Assembly: GCA_022478985.1 (NCBI GenBank)
Contig: JAKSZP010014955.1
Coordinates: 1 to 64,000 of the forward strand
Direction of reading: 5' to 3'
DNA length: 64,000 bases
From: Massospora cicadina
Lineage: Eukaryota; Entomophthoromycota; Entomophthoromycetes; Entomophthorales; Entomophthoraceae
The translations under genes were made by a program, and so were the position numbers. The notes beneath the pieces are model-generated. The model did not search any database. It had not been told where the DNA came from and was given only the letters and a program-made list of their open reading frames with translations. Position 1 is the first letter of the stretch. Each line of letters begins with the position of its first letter. Positions 22,301-33,480 of this stretch are shown in pieces.

Positions 22301-23336
22301 ACTGCCCAAAGGGGTGTCCTTTCTGGTACAGCTGGATCCAGCCCCTTGAGTCAACTTGATTTGGCAATCCCCTCTTCTGCTCTTTCCACAACGGTGCCAA
22401 TTTCTGAAGAGGTGAAAGGGTTAGCTGTTTCATCATTAAACTCTCATTCATTCATTCCTCATTCTCTCGTTGCCAAGCTCAATTTCAAGGCATTACTGGA
22501 TTCAGCTCCCATTGTTTTAAATCCAGTAATTGCCCTTGAGCCTAATGAAGTAATTTCTCCCATCTTGGATCAATCTTTCCTAATTAAGTTGGATCTTCTT
22601 CCTGAGTTCCTTTTTTGGATTAGCCAATTTTATTAAACTGACTATATTGTCTACTGAATTGGCAATAAATAGTGATGAGCATTTTAAACTTCCATACCAG
22701 GAACTTCAGTATAAATTGACTGAGGCACTTAATATCTCTTTTGCGCCTCGTGACCTTAATAAAATACTTGATCAGGATTCTGCCTCCTTTGCACTCTGAT
22801 TCTCAGGGCAAGTACTTTGCACATGGGCTACTTCACTCCCCGCATCACCAAATTTCCACTGTTCCTTTCCCTTCTAGTTTCAAGAGGCCCACAACTGCTG
22901 ACTTCAAGATGCTGTTTGCTGCCTGCACAATTACTTTGCAGCTGGGACTATCCAGCGATATCTTCCATTAATGGTGATAAAGGTGGTATGGTTCAGCAGC
23001 CATCTGCGCATTTCCCTTGTTTGCTGTTTTCTCATATGCCAAGTGTCCTTTATGAAGCCCATCATCAAGCACTCTGGACACAGCTTCCAGCACCTGTGCC
23101 ATATCGAGATTACACAGACTTTTTTACAGATTTCATATTCTTGCATTGCTGTTTTCCTCCCCAATCTGGGGTTTCCCAACTTTACCAAACTGGATGTCCC
23201 CATCACTCTTCCCATCATTGCTTATTCGCAGAATCCACCTTGGGTCCAAAGAATATGGTTTCAGCTTGCTCTATCCCTTAAAAGTATCCAATCTCAGATT
23301 GACTTCAGTGACCTCTTTCACAACATTGTTGTTTAA
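22301..23336 (+). pseudogene. E5 antisense reading frame (~330 codons, unknown)
   Basis: Between the 3' LTR and the A-rich tract after integrase, the plus strand (opposite to gag-pol) reads as protein through four pieces joined by three frame changes: 22,346-22,636 ('LNFKALLDSAPIVLNPV'), ~22,607-22,795 ('PYQELQYKLTEALNISFAP'), ~22,795-22,971 ('PTTADFKMLFAACTITLQL') and 22,971-23,336 ('IWFQLALSLKSIQSQIDF'), ending in a stop. One piece could start at a TTG at 22,346; no clear ATG start is seen. A hydrophobic stretch 'SLVCCFLICQVSF' lies about one third from the C-terminus. I recognise no family. Plant Tat/Ogre-type LTR elements are known to carry antisense ORFs in this position; whether this is related is unknown. 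Alternatives are a captured host sequence or chance. Confidence 0.5.
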
Positions 23337-23391
23337 CATCCCTCCCCCAGAGGTGTCAAAGAAGAGCTTGCAATTTGCAACCTGAGGCATA

Positions 23392-23510
23392 AAGGTAAAA
23401 AAGAATAAAAAAAACTAAAGAACTTTTTTATTTTTCCTTTTTTCCATTTTTTCTATTTTTTTAATTTATATATATATATATATTAATACCATTTTTTAAG
23501 AAATTTGCTG
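23392..23510 (-). repeat. A-rich tract and TA microsatellite after E5 integrase
   Basis: On the minus strand a long A/purine run, with an uninterrupted TA run of about nine repeats near 23,466-23,484. It separates the ends of the convergent sense (integrase) and antisense frames. Confidence 0.75.
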
Positions 23511-23514
23511 TGTA

Positions 23515-24480
23515 CTCTATTAGAACATGATCATCAGATATATTTATGTCTGTGTAGGCATCATTTGCCAATTTTGCAATAACCTCAAAGGGTCTAAACC
23601 ATAATGCATCTAGCTTATTTCAGTAACCAAACCCATGTGTATTGCAATAGGCTACTTGATCCCCAACGGTAAATTCCCTAAGGATGGATTGACTCTTATC
23701 ATCAGCTTTTTTGGCCTGAATCCTTCTCTTGATCATTGTATCACAGGCTTGAGATTGGAGATCCACTATTATGTTCATGAGTCAATATAGGTATTTATCC
23801 GCGCTCATCCCCAAAGTTGTCTCCACTGCTGAATAGAGAATTGGCGGCAATGCTGCTCTACAACTGTACAATAATTTGAATGGCGTTTTTCCCATTGCTG
23901 AATGAAAACTGATATTATACGCAAAAGTTACCAAACTTAGATAAGATTCCCAATATGACGCTTAACCAAAGATCAGCTTCCTTAACATAGCAATAAGTGT
24001 CTTATTGACTCATTCCACAACTCCATTTGTTTCAGGCTGATAGGGTGCAGACACCACCCCCTTAATTCCCATTAGTTCATTCAGGTGTGGAATTATGAAT
24101 GAGGTAAAATTAGTCCTGTTGTTGCTCAGCAACACTTGGGGACACCCATGTCAGAATACCACCTGCTCCAGGATGTATTTGGCGATACTTAGGGCATCTG
24201 CTTGACTCAAGGCTTGGGTATTGACCCATCTTGTAAGGTGGTCAATTGCTACTATTATATAACGTACACCACCCGTACTTGCACTTAGTGGCCCCATAAC
24301 ATCAATTGAAACCATGTGCCACGCAAACCCTGGATTCACTAATTGGTAATTAGTCACGCTCTTGTGTGGCTTATGGATCTGACATTTCATGCAACAGGTG
24401 ATATAATTGGCAACGTCAAAACTCAGGGACTCCCAATAGTAGTATTGCCAGATATGTTCAAGCGTCTACTTTAACCCACC
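23515..24480 (-). pseudogene. E5 integrase (broken)
   Basis: The first piece (24,151-24,390) holds the end of the HHCC finger ('MKCQIHKPHKS') and the core 'SIDVMGPLSASTGG' with the first catalytic Asp, then 'AIDHLTRWV'. The second catalytic motif reads 'SNNRTNF', Asp replaced by Asn. The third keeps its Glu in 'NGVVE' but the next codon is TGA where E3 has Arg. The C-terminal domain (~23,540-23,690) reads 'NKLDALWFRPFEVIAKLAN'. Catalytically dead. Confidence 0.85.
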
Positions 24481-25090
24481 ATGTCTGATGACCTTGTGGG
24501 CAGCCCAAATTATCTCAGTGCATTCTGATGGTTATGGAAACAAAAGTCTCTTTTCATCCATTATTTTGAATAATTGTCCATTAGTGAGCTTGGTATTCTC
24601 CATTGCCTTCTTTAACACCTTTTTAATTTTGATTAGCTCTTCCTGCAATTCCCCATGTATCATTTGCTTGAATAGGTCATTAGCATGATCTTGCACAGCA
24701 AGAACGGTTGGCAACCTAGACAGACCATCATCGCTCTGGTTCTTATCTCCCGCCTGATGTTCTATCTCAAAGTCATAGGCCTTTAACTTCAAAGCCCACC
24801 GCGCCAATCTCCCTTCTGGTTCTTTAAGGTTATGAAGCCATCGGAGAAAGTTGTGGTTGGTCACAATCTTGAAGTGCGTTCCGTGGATATAGACTCAAAA
24901 CTGCTTGCATGCATAGATAACCGCAAGTCATTCTCACTCCATAACTGTATAGTTCCTCTTGGCTTTTGACAGTGTTCAGCTGACATATGTCATGGGGTGT
25001 TCATCCCCCTTGTCATCCACTTGGATAAGGATGGCTTTTATTGCCATCAGTGATGCATCTTAATGAATAATGAATGGCTTCTCAAATTTT
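24481..25090 (-). pseudogene. E5 RNase H (broken)
   Basis: 24,532-24,864 carries the C-terminal part: 'WLHNLKEPEGRLARWALKL', 'YDFEIEHQAGDKNQSDDGL' and 'SRLPTV'. Farther upstream the catalytic part is split by frame changes (~24,870-25,090), with an 'HP(M)TYVS'-like stretch near 24,985. Located between RT and integrase. Confidence 0.75.
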
Positions 25091-26160
25091 GGGTATTTTA
25101 GAAATTGGACTCATCATCAAGTATTTCCTCAATTCATTAGATGTGAGTTGAGCCTTATCAATCAGTTGAATCCCTTCTTCAGATCTTTCAATAGGTGGAA
25201 AAGTGGCTTGGCTATTTTTGTGAAATTCTTAATAAATTGGCGATAGTAGCCAACTATTTTGAAAAAAACTTGAATATTGCATATGCTCTTAGGGACTGAC
25301 ATCTGATTAATCGCTTCTATCTTTTTGGACTTGGGGCTTAAGTCTCCTGGCGTTGATTACAAATCTTGAGTATTCTAATTCCTACTTAAAGAAATGGCAT
25401 TTTCTTGGCTTGATTTTGAGATTTTCCAAAGCTAGTCACTTGAATACTTCCTTAAGATGTTGTAAGTGATCAGTAAACATTTGGCGGAATACATTAATGT
25501 CATCCAAATAGACCAAAACAGGACAGCTTCAAATCTGACAAAATCGTGTCCATAGCCTGTTGAAATGTCATGAGGGCATTACATAAGCCTAGAGGCATCC
25601 TCGTCAGCTGGTAAAACCCCTGCGCTGTGATAATAGCACACTTCTCTTGGTCTTCTGAGGGCATGTCTATCTACCAATATCTAGAGATTAAGTCCATGGC
25701 ATTGAAAAACTTAGCTCCTCTTAACCAATCCAGTGCGTCATCAATCCTAGGCAGGGGGTACAAGTCCTTTTTCGTGATTTTATTTAACCGTTGGTAATCT
25801 ATTATGACTCAATTTGAACCATCTTTCTTCTTAACTATTAATATAGGGCTCACCCATGGGCTGGATGATGGTACGAGCATTCCATGCTCTAAAAGTTTTT
25901 CAATTTCCTTAGCAACAACTGCCTCTGCTGTCCTGGACCATCAAATAGGCCTCAATCAAATCAGCCCATCATCCCCAGTATTGACTCGGTGTAAAACATC
26001 CTTTGCATAAACCTGATATCATGGTCATCCTGTGAAAAAATAACTTGGTATTTCTCAAATAAGGCCAGAACTTCATCTTTCTGGCCCTCCATTAATCCGG
26101 CTAACTGATCCCATTCAATTAGCATATGGATATTCCTGTCATATTCTTTTGGAAGTCCCT
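25091..26160 (-). pseudogene. E5 reverse transcriptase (broken)
   Basis: The entry region reads 'LIEWDQLAGL' and 'VLALFEKYQVIFSQDDHD' (~26,010-26,130), matching E1. The palm region near 25,590-25,680 reads 'YW' stop 'IDMPSEDQEKCAIIT' and 'LTRMPLGLCNAL'; E1 has Gln at the stop. The catalytic box VYLDDINVF is intact at 25,492-25,512 after a frame change. 'NLKIKPRKCHFF' follows at ~25,400. Confidence 0.85.
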
Positions 26161-27060
26161 ATTCATCCAATTCACCAAATTTATGGAAGGAACTAATCTC
26201 TGATACCAGTTTTAGTTGGGCGAATGCAACCACCTGGTGTTGTTTGACCTTTATCAGATATATTCCCAGATTGTCTAAAAGGATCCAAATCTCCTCATGA
26301 CCGGGGATTAAAATCCCTAGGGCTACCCAAGGTTTGACCCTTGATTGTTGCCAAGTAGCTTTAATTTCTGAATATAACTGCTCTGGGATCTCCAAAGTCA
26401 GTCCAGTCTCCACGATTTGCTGCATTCCCAATTTAATTATGACACCTTCCTTAGAAAAGATCAGGATCTCACGATTCTTGTTTACATAATTAGGTAATTT
26501 CTGGACTTTTTCCGACTAATTTGTAACCAATAGGTAGTATTCCATCCTTATAGACTAAATTGATGAAATTATTCCATCTACTGAGGGGCGCTTTCCCCTC
26601 ATGTTGACAAACCAGCAGCAACGTTTGCCTCAGAATTATCAAAGTGTCTTCTTCAAAGTCACATTTGACCCCATACTTCCACATGAAGTCAGTGCCAATG
26701 ATTATGTTAGGAATTCTGGTTGTCTAGAACAATAGCTTGCACCAATATAACCAAGGATCCAAACTGTAGAGGTAGAGCGCTATAAGCCCCACAGGAAGAT
26801 GTAAAGTCAGGGCCTGCCATCCCATACTGCTTCTGGTGCTCCAAATCTGGTTTGGCCTTTAATTTCTTTACTAATTTGGTTGATACTATATTGATTGGTG
26901 CTCCACTGTCGATTATTGCTCTGATGGGGATTTGGTTTACCAGAATATCCATATATGTGCACTCAGAAAAATAAGATAAGCTATTGTTTACTGCATGTAT
27001 AACAGATTCGTTGGACAAATCCAGGATATGGATTACAAAGCTGATATATCAGGAACGTTT
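26161..27060 (-). pseudogene. E5 aspartic protease and linker (broken)
   Basis: The 26,707-27,018 frame contains 'RAIIDSGAPINIVSTKLVK', the retropepsin active site with DSGA intact, then 'DLEHQKQYGMAGPDF'. The C-terminal part is in another frame (26,490-26,684, 'KYGVKCDFEEDTL'). The segment before RT (26,159-26,431) includes 'ALGILIPGHEEI', shared with E1. One frame change near 26,705 breaks the protease. Confidence 0.8.
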
Positions 27061-27249
27061 CTCAAATTGTACCAATTGGAATTGATACATTAACTCTGCC
27101 TAACTTGGTATTTAATAATTCCATCTAATCTTCGGCTTTTTGGACCTTCTCTAATATCTGCTGGTCATATGGGTGAGCTACTTCCTGTATAATTTTGGGG
27201 GCAATCCCCTTCAATTTCTAATCTCATTATTGTGTTTACATCTTGGTAC

Positions 27250-29534
27250 ATGATCTGATGAAGGGGATCTAATTCAGACTCATCCACAAATAGATCCAAC
27301 TTGTCCAAACTATCTGATTTATCCGAGGGAACTTGGTTACCTGTAGTTCTAGACTGTTCTTTATCTAGACTACATGGTCTTTTCCCTGCCCATCAGAAGT
27401 TTCCTGTTTATCCTTACGCTGGACTAAGTTAACCTGATCCTTTGGTTTGCGTTGTCCACAGTTATTGGCGAAATGACCAGGCTGTCCACACTTATTGCAA
27501 GTTAACTGAGGCTTGAATGGTTTAGCTCCTTCATACTGTTTATCTTGATTCCCATGATTGTTGAAATCTCTGTATTTTTCAGGGAATCGTCCTGGTCCCT
27601 TATTATTGTTTGACTGGTTATTCAGCTTGTATGTCTGATTTGGTGCATTGAACGTTGCTGATAGAACCTTTAGGTGTCCTACAATTTGAGCAATGATGTA
27701 TTTACTGGTCAAAGTGGATGACATCATTTGGTGAAATTTTCAATGAGGGCGCAACAAGTTCTGCATCAAAATTCTCCCATCAAAATTGGTCATCATGTTG
27801 GCCCCATCGAGGATCTGTGCTTCCTCATAGAAACAATCAGCAAATGCATCCACTGTTTCATCCTTCTTAAATTGAATGCCCATGAATTCTTGTTTCTGAG
27901 CTGCCATCTTATCTGGACTACTAAATTTGGTCAGAATCGCCTCCTTCGCCTCCTTATAGCTCCAGTTCTCCCCACAAAGGTAAGACAAAACTAGGTTTTG
28001 GCACGAATTATTGAGACAATTCATGATGGTGACAGCTTTTTGTCGGTCACTATAACCATACATCGTCATTTCAAATAACCAGAAAAAGGCAGGCACATTA
28101 TCCCGATGAAAACAGGCAACTTCAGAGTACTCTTAAAATCTTCAACAATAATTGGGCCAGCACTTCTAATTGGGATTCAAGAAGACACTGGAGTTGCTTT
28201 GGGTGTTACTACAGGAGGTGCCGCAATGGTCAGGGGCATTTTCCAAACAGATTGGATGGTGCTGTCAGTGATACTCTCTGCTTCAATGGATGCTGATTCC
28301 TTCTCAAATAAATTCACCTCATGGTACTCATCCCATGAACAAGTACACTTAGAGTCTTTGAGGTCATCCAATCGTCTAAGGATTTTATCTTCCCAAGCTA
28401 AGCATTTTTGGTCATTTTCTAAAAGTTGACAATTTTTATCAAAATCCTCTTTGAAAGTTGCTTTCATGGTTGCAACTTCTTTCTGCAGCTTGCCCTCTTG
28501 GGTTTGAACATGGAATAAATGCTCATATAATTCACAGTTCTCTTTTTCATATTTGGACATTTCATCATCTAAATTGTTGACTTTAAGCTTCAAGGAATCT
28601 AATTTGGATTGAGTTGCTTATTCTGATTCATTCTTGTTGACAATCTATCTCTGTGCAAAGCTTGTCAATTTCAGCTCTCAATTCCTCACTTAGATTTTCA
28701 AAGTTTCTCTCCATCTCTTTGATGGTGTTCTCAATCTCCTGTCTCCCTTTGACTAAATTGAGCATGACTGTGTGAGTTCCGGTGTTGGATGCAGCCATTG
28801 GCACAGCTGCCTCCTGAGCTCAAATTAAATCAGCAATATTTGATTCAGCTAATCAGCAGTGCTTATCCACATCATGTTTCCATCAGTAATTGAACCCAAT
28901 TTGGTTGATGATCTCTTTGACTATCCCTCAAAGTTTAATATTCAGCTTGGCCACCAGATTCTTGATTTGGGTGTTAGATTGCTGAACACACTGTGATGTG
29001 AAATCCAAACCAGCGCGAATCTTTCTGAAAACTGATATCTAGTTGTCACATTAATGCCTGCTGTTGTACGCTGTTGTTTTGAGTATACTCAACAAGATTG
29101 GCAATCACTACCTTTTGCTGTACTTGGATAGCTCTCATGTTTCAGGTAGTTGGCTGTACATATTTGATAATATAATTGTCAATATTTCTAATGCTCCACA
29201 AATATCCTATTAACGTTGAAGTGTTCATATTAAGGAAGTTTTCAAAGTGTCATCTTTGCTCTTCCTGATTGGTAGTGTGGTGGAATAATCCACAGCTTTG
29301 ATCCAAAGTATCAGTCAGCAAAATTTGGAATCCTCTCATTAGAATATTGCTGATACTGGGTATATTTTCTTAGAATCGCTCTGAAGGTGGTTTGTAAATC
29401 ATTACAGCGTTCTCATTTACACCAATCATTGATAGATGGATGTATTGGGGATCCACCAGCATTCCAGCCTCTAATTAGATTTTTCCCCGGTGGTCTTCTG
29501 ATGATTTTTCTTCCTCATTACTTTGATGCTCCAT
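27250..29534 (-). pseudogene. E5 Gag with long N-terminal region and zinc knuckle
   Basis: An ATG at 29,534-29,532, about 50 bases after the PBS, opens a frame starting MEHQSNEEEK, a natural start. The first ~450 codons (to ~28,180, broken) are charged and Gln-rich; 28,177-28,593 has strong heptad-like coiled-coil text ('EMSKYEKENCELYEHL'). The capsid (27,740-28,096) reads 'CQNLVLSYLCGENWSYKEAK' and 'EFMGIQFKKDETVDAFADC'. The nucleocapsid knuckle CNKCGQPGHFANNC is intact at 27,458-27,499. A Gag of ~750 residues is long for Ty3/gypsy; the extra length is the N-terminal coiled-coil part. Stops and frame changes occur at several points. Confidence 0.8.
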
Positions 29535-29582
29535 ATTAGTTAGATAATTTGGCGTTATTATTTTCTTGTAAACTTGACTCAA

Positions 29583-29600
29583 CCCCTGTAGTGAGCACCA
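29583..29600 (-). promoter_or_regulatory. E5 primer-binding site
   Basis: TGGTGCTCACTACAGGGG on the minus strand, two bases from the LTR end; identical to the E1 site. Confidence 0.85.
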
Positions 29601-29602
29601 CA

Positions 29603-30525
29603 TGTAAAAACCTCAGGGTTTTCACTGGTGCACAGGTTTACTTAACTACTGACTCTGGGAATAAAAATGAATTTGCTAATTGTATGAAGACTATTAGCCT
29701 AGGTGAGCTCAGATAAATGGGTAGCTTCAGCCCTACTCTGGCAATATAAAGGTCCAAGTGACTTTGGCCTCACTCTGGCAATATAAAGGTTCAAGTGATT
29801 TTGGCCTCACTCTGGCAATATATAAGGATTCAAGTGACTTCAGCCTCACTCTGGCATTGACACTTAGATAGGAAGTACTTCTTCACAACTTCACTTTGAA
29901 GTAAACAATTAACAATTGAAAAATAAAGTATTTACAGTACTAAGTTGTTTATTAATGTTAAAACGAGGGAATATTTATAGGGTAAAATGGTGAAGGAAAT
30001 TTGTTAGGGGTGTTTGTGGTAACCACGATATTCTCAGCATGCCTAGCTGATGAAAAGGGATATCCACGATGGTCTTGGCATGCCTAGCTGACAGAAAAGA
30101 GATATTAATATTGGTCTTGGCACACCTAGCTGACGAAAAGAGATACTGGTTCATTTTTAGGAAAGATTCCAGCTGATTTTCAAGAAGAATAGCATATTTA
30201 AATCGCCATTTGTATTAGCCCACATGTTGGCTACTGAACCCAATGATTTCCCATGAGTAATTGCTCATTTTGAGCCAATTTACTCAATCCACGTTGTCAG
30301 CAACAATCCCTGACAAAATAAGAATTATAAATCTCATTGGATTTGATCCTCTGTGAATTACAATTAACCATTTAATTGGTGATTATCACCAAAGAGATGG
30401 AATAATCGATCATCATCTCAAAGCTTAATCAATAAGCTAAATTAAATAAATGAACCAATTATTTTAAATTAATTGAAGCTTAAATAATTTGGAAGCTGGA
30501 TAATGTGGTCATATAAATTCCCACA
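29603..30525 (-). repeat. E5 5' LTR
   Basis: Starts TGTAAAAACC, ends TTCCCACA, and is followed by ACTAG (target duplication). It carries the 37-39 bp array (29,731-29,860), three units of the ~40-bp array (30,023-30,145) and CTATAAATAT on the minus strand at 29,971-29,980, which should be the element promoter. Confidence 0.9.
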
Positions 30526-31699
30526 ACTAGCTTGGCGCAATCTGGTGATATGAGGTTTCCCAACTTGATGCTCATGTAAACCATTCACTAGATGGAGGAT
30601 TGCATTGCCACTCTACCACTGTATTAAAATGATCTTGTTACATAAGGTTTTCTACCTCAACCTGAAAAAACCATATTAGATGCAAAAATTGCTCTTCTGA
30701 TCCAACATTGGCTCAGTGCAATTCAGCTGACATGAAGTTTAACTCACTACTCTCAAACCACTGTTTACAAGCAAATAACCCCTTTCAGTTGATTCAAACA
30801 AGCCTTCCAGGTTTCAGATTATCCAGGGCACCCTTCATTTTGGCAATCTACCCTTTTATTTTCATTAAACTGATCTGCCATCCTAAAACCTTTTCCAATT
30901 CTTTGTAGCATCTCAAACTAACCCTTTATTGTGAAATGGTTGCTGTGCTCACCCAGTACTTAAATATAACTAATTCAATTTGATTTTTAGATTTGTTAAC
31001 TCAGATTGTAGATTATTAGCACTAGTGTGTCGGGTTGTAAACAATTAGATGACAATTTAAGGAATTTAGAAATTGATACCCAAAGCAACCAAATTATTTT
31101 CATAAAGGAGTGTTATCTTCCTTTATTCCCTTACCTTTGAGGGTTGCACCTGAAAGGCCTGCAGTTACCTCATTACAGCCATTTGGTTTCATTGGGGCCT
31201 TTAAATGTTTATAACTTTTTGTTTAACTCAAAAAAGTTTTAGAACGTTCCTACTAATTAATATATCAATTGAGCTGTTGGCATCCTGGACCTTTCAATGA
31301 CCATTTCACAACTAGCCTGTAAGGCCAGTCTTACTTTAATAATCCAAAATCTGACATATTTGTCACCGTATCATCCAATTAGTACATGTAAGGATCTTTT
31401 TTAGAAAAATATTAAGTCAACAATTATTTTACCTATAAACATTGTCAGTAATTGCAAGCATTTAATATTGATTGGAATCCACATTGGAATTGGATCTTAA
31501 ATTTAGAACCAACTAATTTTCTTGCAGGTAATTATCACCAGAAAGTAATTGTTAATATTCTAGATATCAACCATTTCCTTTTTAAGTCAAAGCTAAGTAG
31601 TGTGTTTCATTAAAGACCAACATATCCCCAGTTTGGCTAGATTATACATCAAGTAATTTTATTTGCTCCTTTACAATCTTTATTCTGTTTTGAGTATTT
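30526..31699. other. Flank of E5; unresolved sequence
   Basis: Between about 30,600 and 30,900 the minus strand reads partly protein-like ('MADQFNENKRVDCQNEGCPG'), perhaps the start of a Gag. The equivalent left flank of E5 (before 21,218) shows no clear continuation. From 31,000 to 31,700 I see only AT-rich DNA. Confidence 0.25.
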
Positions 31700-31740
31700 T
31701 GGCTACATAAACCTATATTGCTTGACTCAGATAAACCTTG

Positions 31741-32060
31741 TAATTATCCCTAGCACTTCTGCTGCCAGTCAAAAATGGACAAAGCAACAGTTATGATCAA
31801 CTACAGCTTATATTCTGTCATATTGAGATCTGAACTCCTCCTTTGACAATTGCTTTATAGGCATGTCAAAAACTCTAAAGGTCTATTATCTACTTCTCAT
31901 TGTCACATATTTTTTAGTTACAAGCATAGGAATTTTGTGGTAGCATGTTTTGGATTTAACAAACATTTGTTCTTGTATTAATTTTGTTAGTTTATCTACT
32001 ACAATTGTAATTCATTCTTTCTCCTCCAAAAGGTGTTATTGGGGCTTGAATCCTGAGAGC
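31741..32060 (+). pseudogene. E6 candidate end of antisense frame (relic)
   Basis: The DNA at ~32,022-32,065 (CTCCAAAAGGTGTTATTGGG, then CTTGAATCCTGAG) lines up with E5 DNA at ~23,340-23,395 (CCCAGAGGTGTCAAAGAAGA, then GCAACCTGAGG), directly before the A-rich tract in both. Just upstream the plus strand reads 'INFVSLSTTIVI', against 'IDFSDLFHNIVV' at the end of the E5 frame. Heavily eroded. It supports the idea that the antisense region is an original part of this family. Confidence 0.4.
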
Positions 32061-32869
32061 AATCTAAAATAAAATAAAAAGTAAAAAATTTCTTCTTTTT
32101 TCATTTACAACATATATATTATATATACTCCCATCTTCTTATATCTTTTCTATATGTTATATGGTATAATAAAAGATTTCAATTAAGATACAAGAATTTA
32201 TGGTATTTGCTTTGGAATTGATTTTATGTTTAACCATTGGTTTTTTTGACTGTATATGCAGCAAGTGCCAATTTTATATTGATAAAAATGGTATCATCTA
32301 AATCATTTATTTTGGTTGGCATTCAACTCCATATGTGCCATACTAGTTGACTATATCACTAAATAACAATTATTATTGACATGTTGGTTTTTTTATCTTC
32401 TTTCTTAGTTTGCTAAATGGCATTGTTTTCTATACTTGGATGTTTAGATCAACTGTATAGTTATTTTAGGGAGTGATCTAATATTCTATATAAGAATAGT
32501 GACTCTAACATTAAATAGGTTCATCTGAGTTAATTTTTCCTCATTTTAGTGTCATTTTTCATCTTGTCAAATATCGGGCAAAAAATGGTCAAGTGACTTC
32601 TGTATAAACTTTGGGGTCTTTATCTTTGCTTTAAACCTCATGATTGCATTAACACTCTAACCTTTGGCTTAATAAAGTGGATAAATCGTTGGTTCATCCA
32701 CAAATAAGATATAGATATCTAATTATAGTCTTAAGGCTTGTCTGGTGAAACTTGATAGCATGTAGTTCTATATTTTTCCTCATATAGACCATATTTCCTT
32801 TTCCATCCTATTGATTAGGTTCATTCTCTTGAGGTAATTAAGGCTCACTTAATCCATATTACTTTTTCT

Positions 32870-33480
32870 CCAATATTGAATGACGTATTGCCCTTAGCTC
32901 CACATTTACAGCAAGTCTCATGAGGCTTTTCAGACCATTTTTGATTTCTATATGAATAGTCAGCAATTTTTCTGGATTATATAATATAAGTTTTTGAAAA
33001 AACCAATTTTGCAGAATTTAAAGTCAACCTTAACATTCTAAGATATTTTACCTTTTGAGAGATAGCAGCATTGTTGCTAATTCCAAAGTCATCATGTAAC
33101 GTAACTATTAGTAAATCCAGAGATATGTTTCCATGGCAATGTGAGCATCAAATTTCTCATCACATTTTCCACTCATTGTTTGGGTTTCCTGGTAAAGTTT
33201 ATCAGTAAATGCTCCTAAAGTTTTATCTTTATTAGATTAAATCCCTATAAATTCTTTCTTACAGCCATATATTCACTTAAACTAACATGTTCTTCCATTA
33301 TTGCATTTTATGCATCACTATATGACCAATTATCATCATGTAGTTGTGATAGCATCAGTTCTGAAAATTAATGTCTAAGCAATTGATTGTGGTAATATCT
33401 TTATGAAAATCACTTTGTATAAACGTGGTCATTTTAGATAGATTCAAAAACGCTGGGAATCATTCTGTAAAATGCTAAAG
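32870..33480 (-). pseudogene. E6 Gag capsid and zinc knuckle (broken)
   Basis: 'EFIGI' followed by 'SNKDKTLGAFTDKLYQETQTM' less its ends (around 33,180-33,250) matches 'EFMGIQFKKDETVDAFADC' of E5 Gag. Near 32,895-32,930 'CCKCGAKGN' keeps the first half of a CCHC knuckle, with the final Cys lost. Many stops. Confidence 0.6.

Larger units (their letters stand above)
21218..30525 (-). mobile_element. E5: full-length Ty3/gypsy element with antisense frame
   Basis: Two closely similar LTRs (963 and 923 bp) flank PBS, gag, PR, RT, RH, INT, an A-rich tract, an opposite-strand reading frame and a purine tract. Flanking 5-mers ACTGG (left) and ACTAG (right) are a target duplication with one transition. 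Most of the LTR length difference comes from one fewer unit of a ~40-bp tandem repeat. It is the most recent-looking gypsy insertion apart from E11, yet gag-pol carries stops (a CAG to TAG-type change in the RT 'YWQID' motif, a CGA to TGA-type change in the integrase ERVN motif) and frameshifts, so it is not autonomous. It is ~9.3 kb long. Confidence 0.9.

Noticed and set aside
22931..23218. 95-codon minus-strand frame in the E5 3' region, in the sense orientation of the element
   Set aside because: It overlaps the plus-strand antisense frame, is Met/Arg/Trp-rich in an unnatural way, and shows no continuation on either side; it looks like the shadow of the plus-strand frame.
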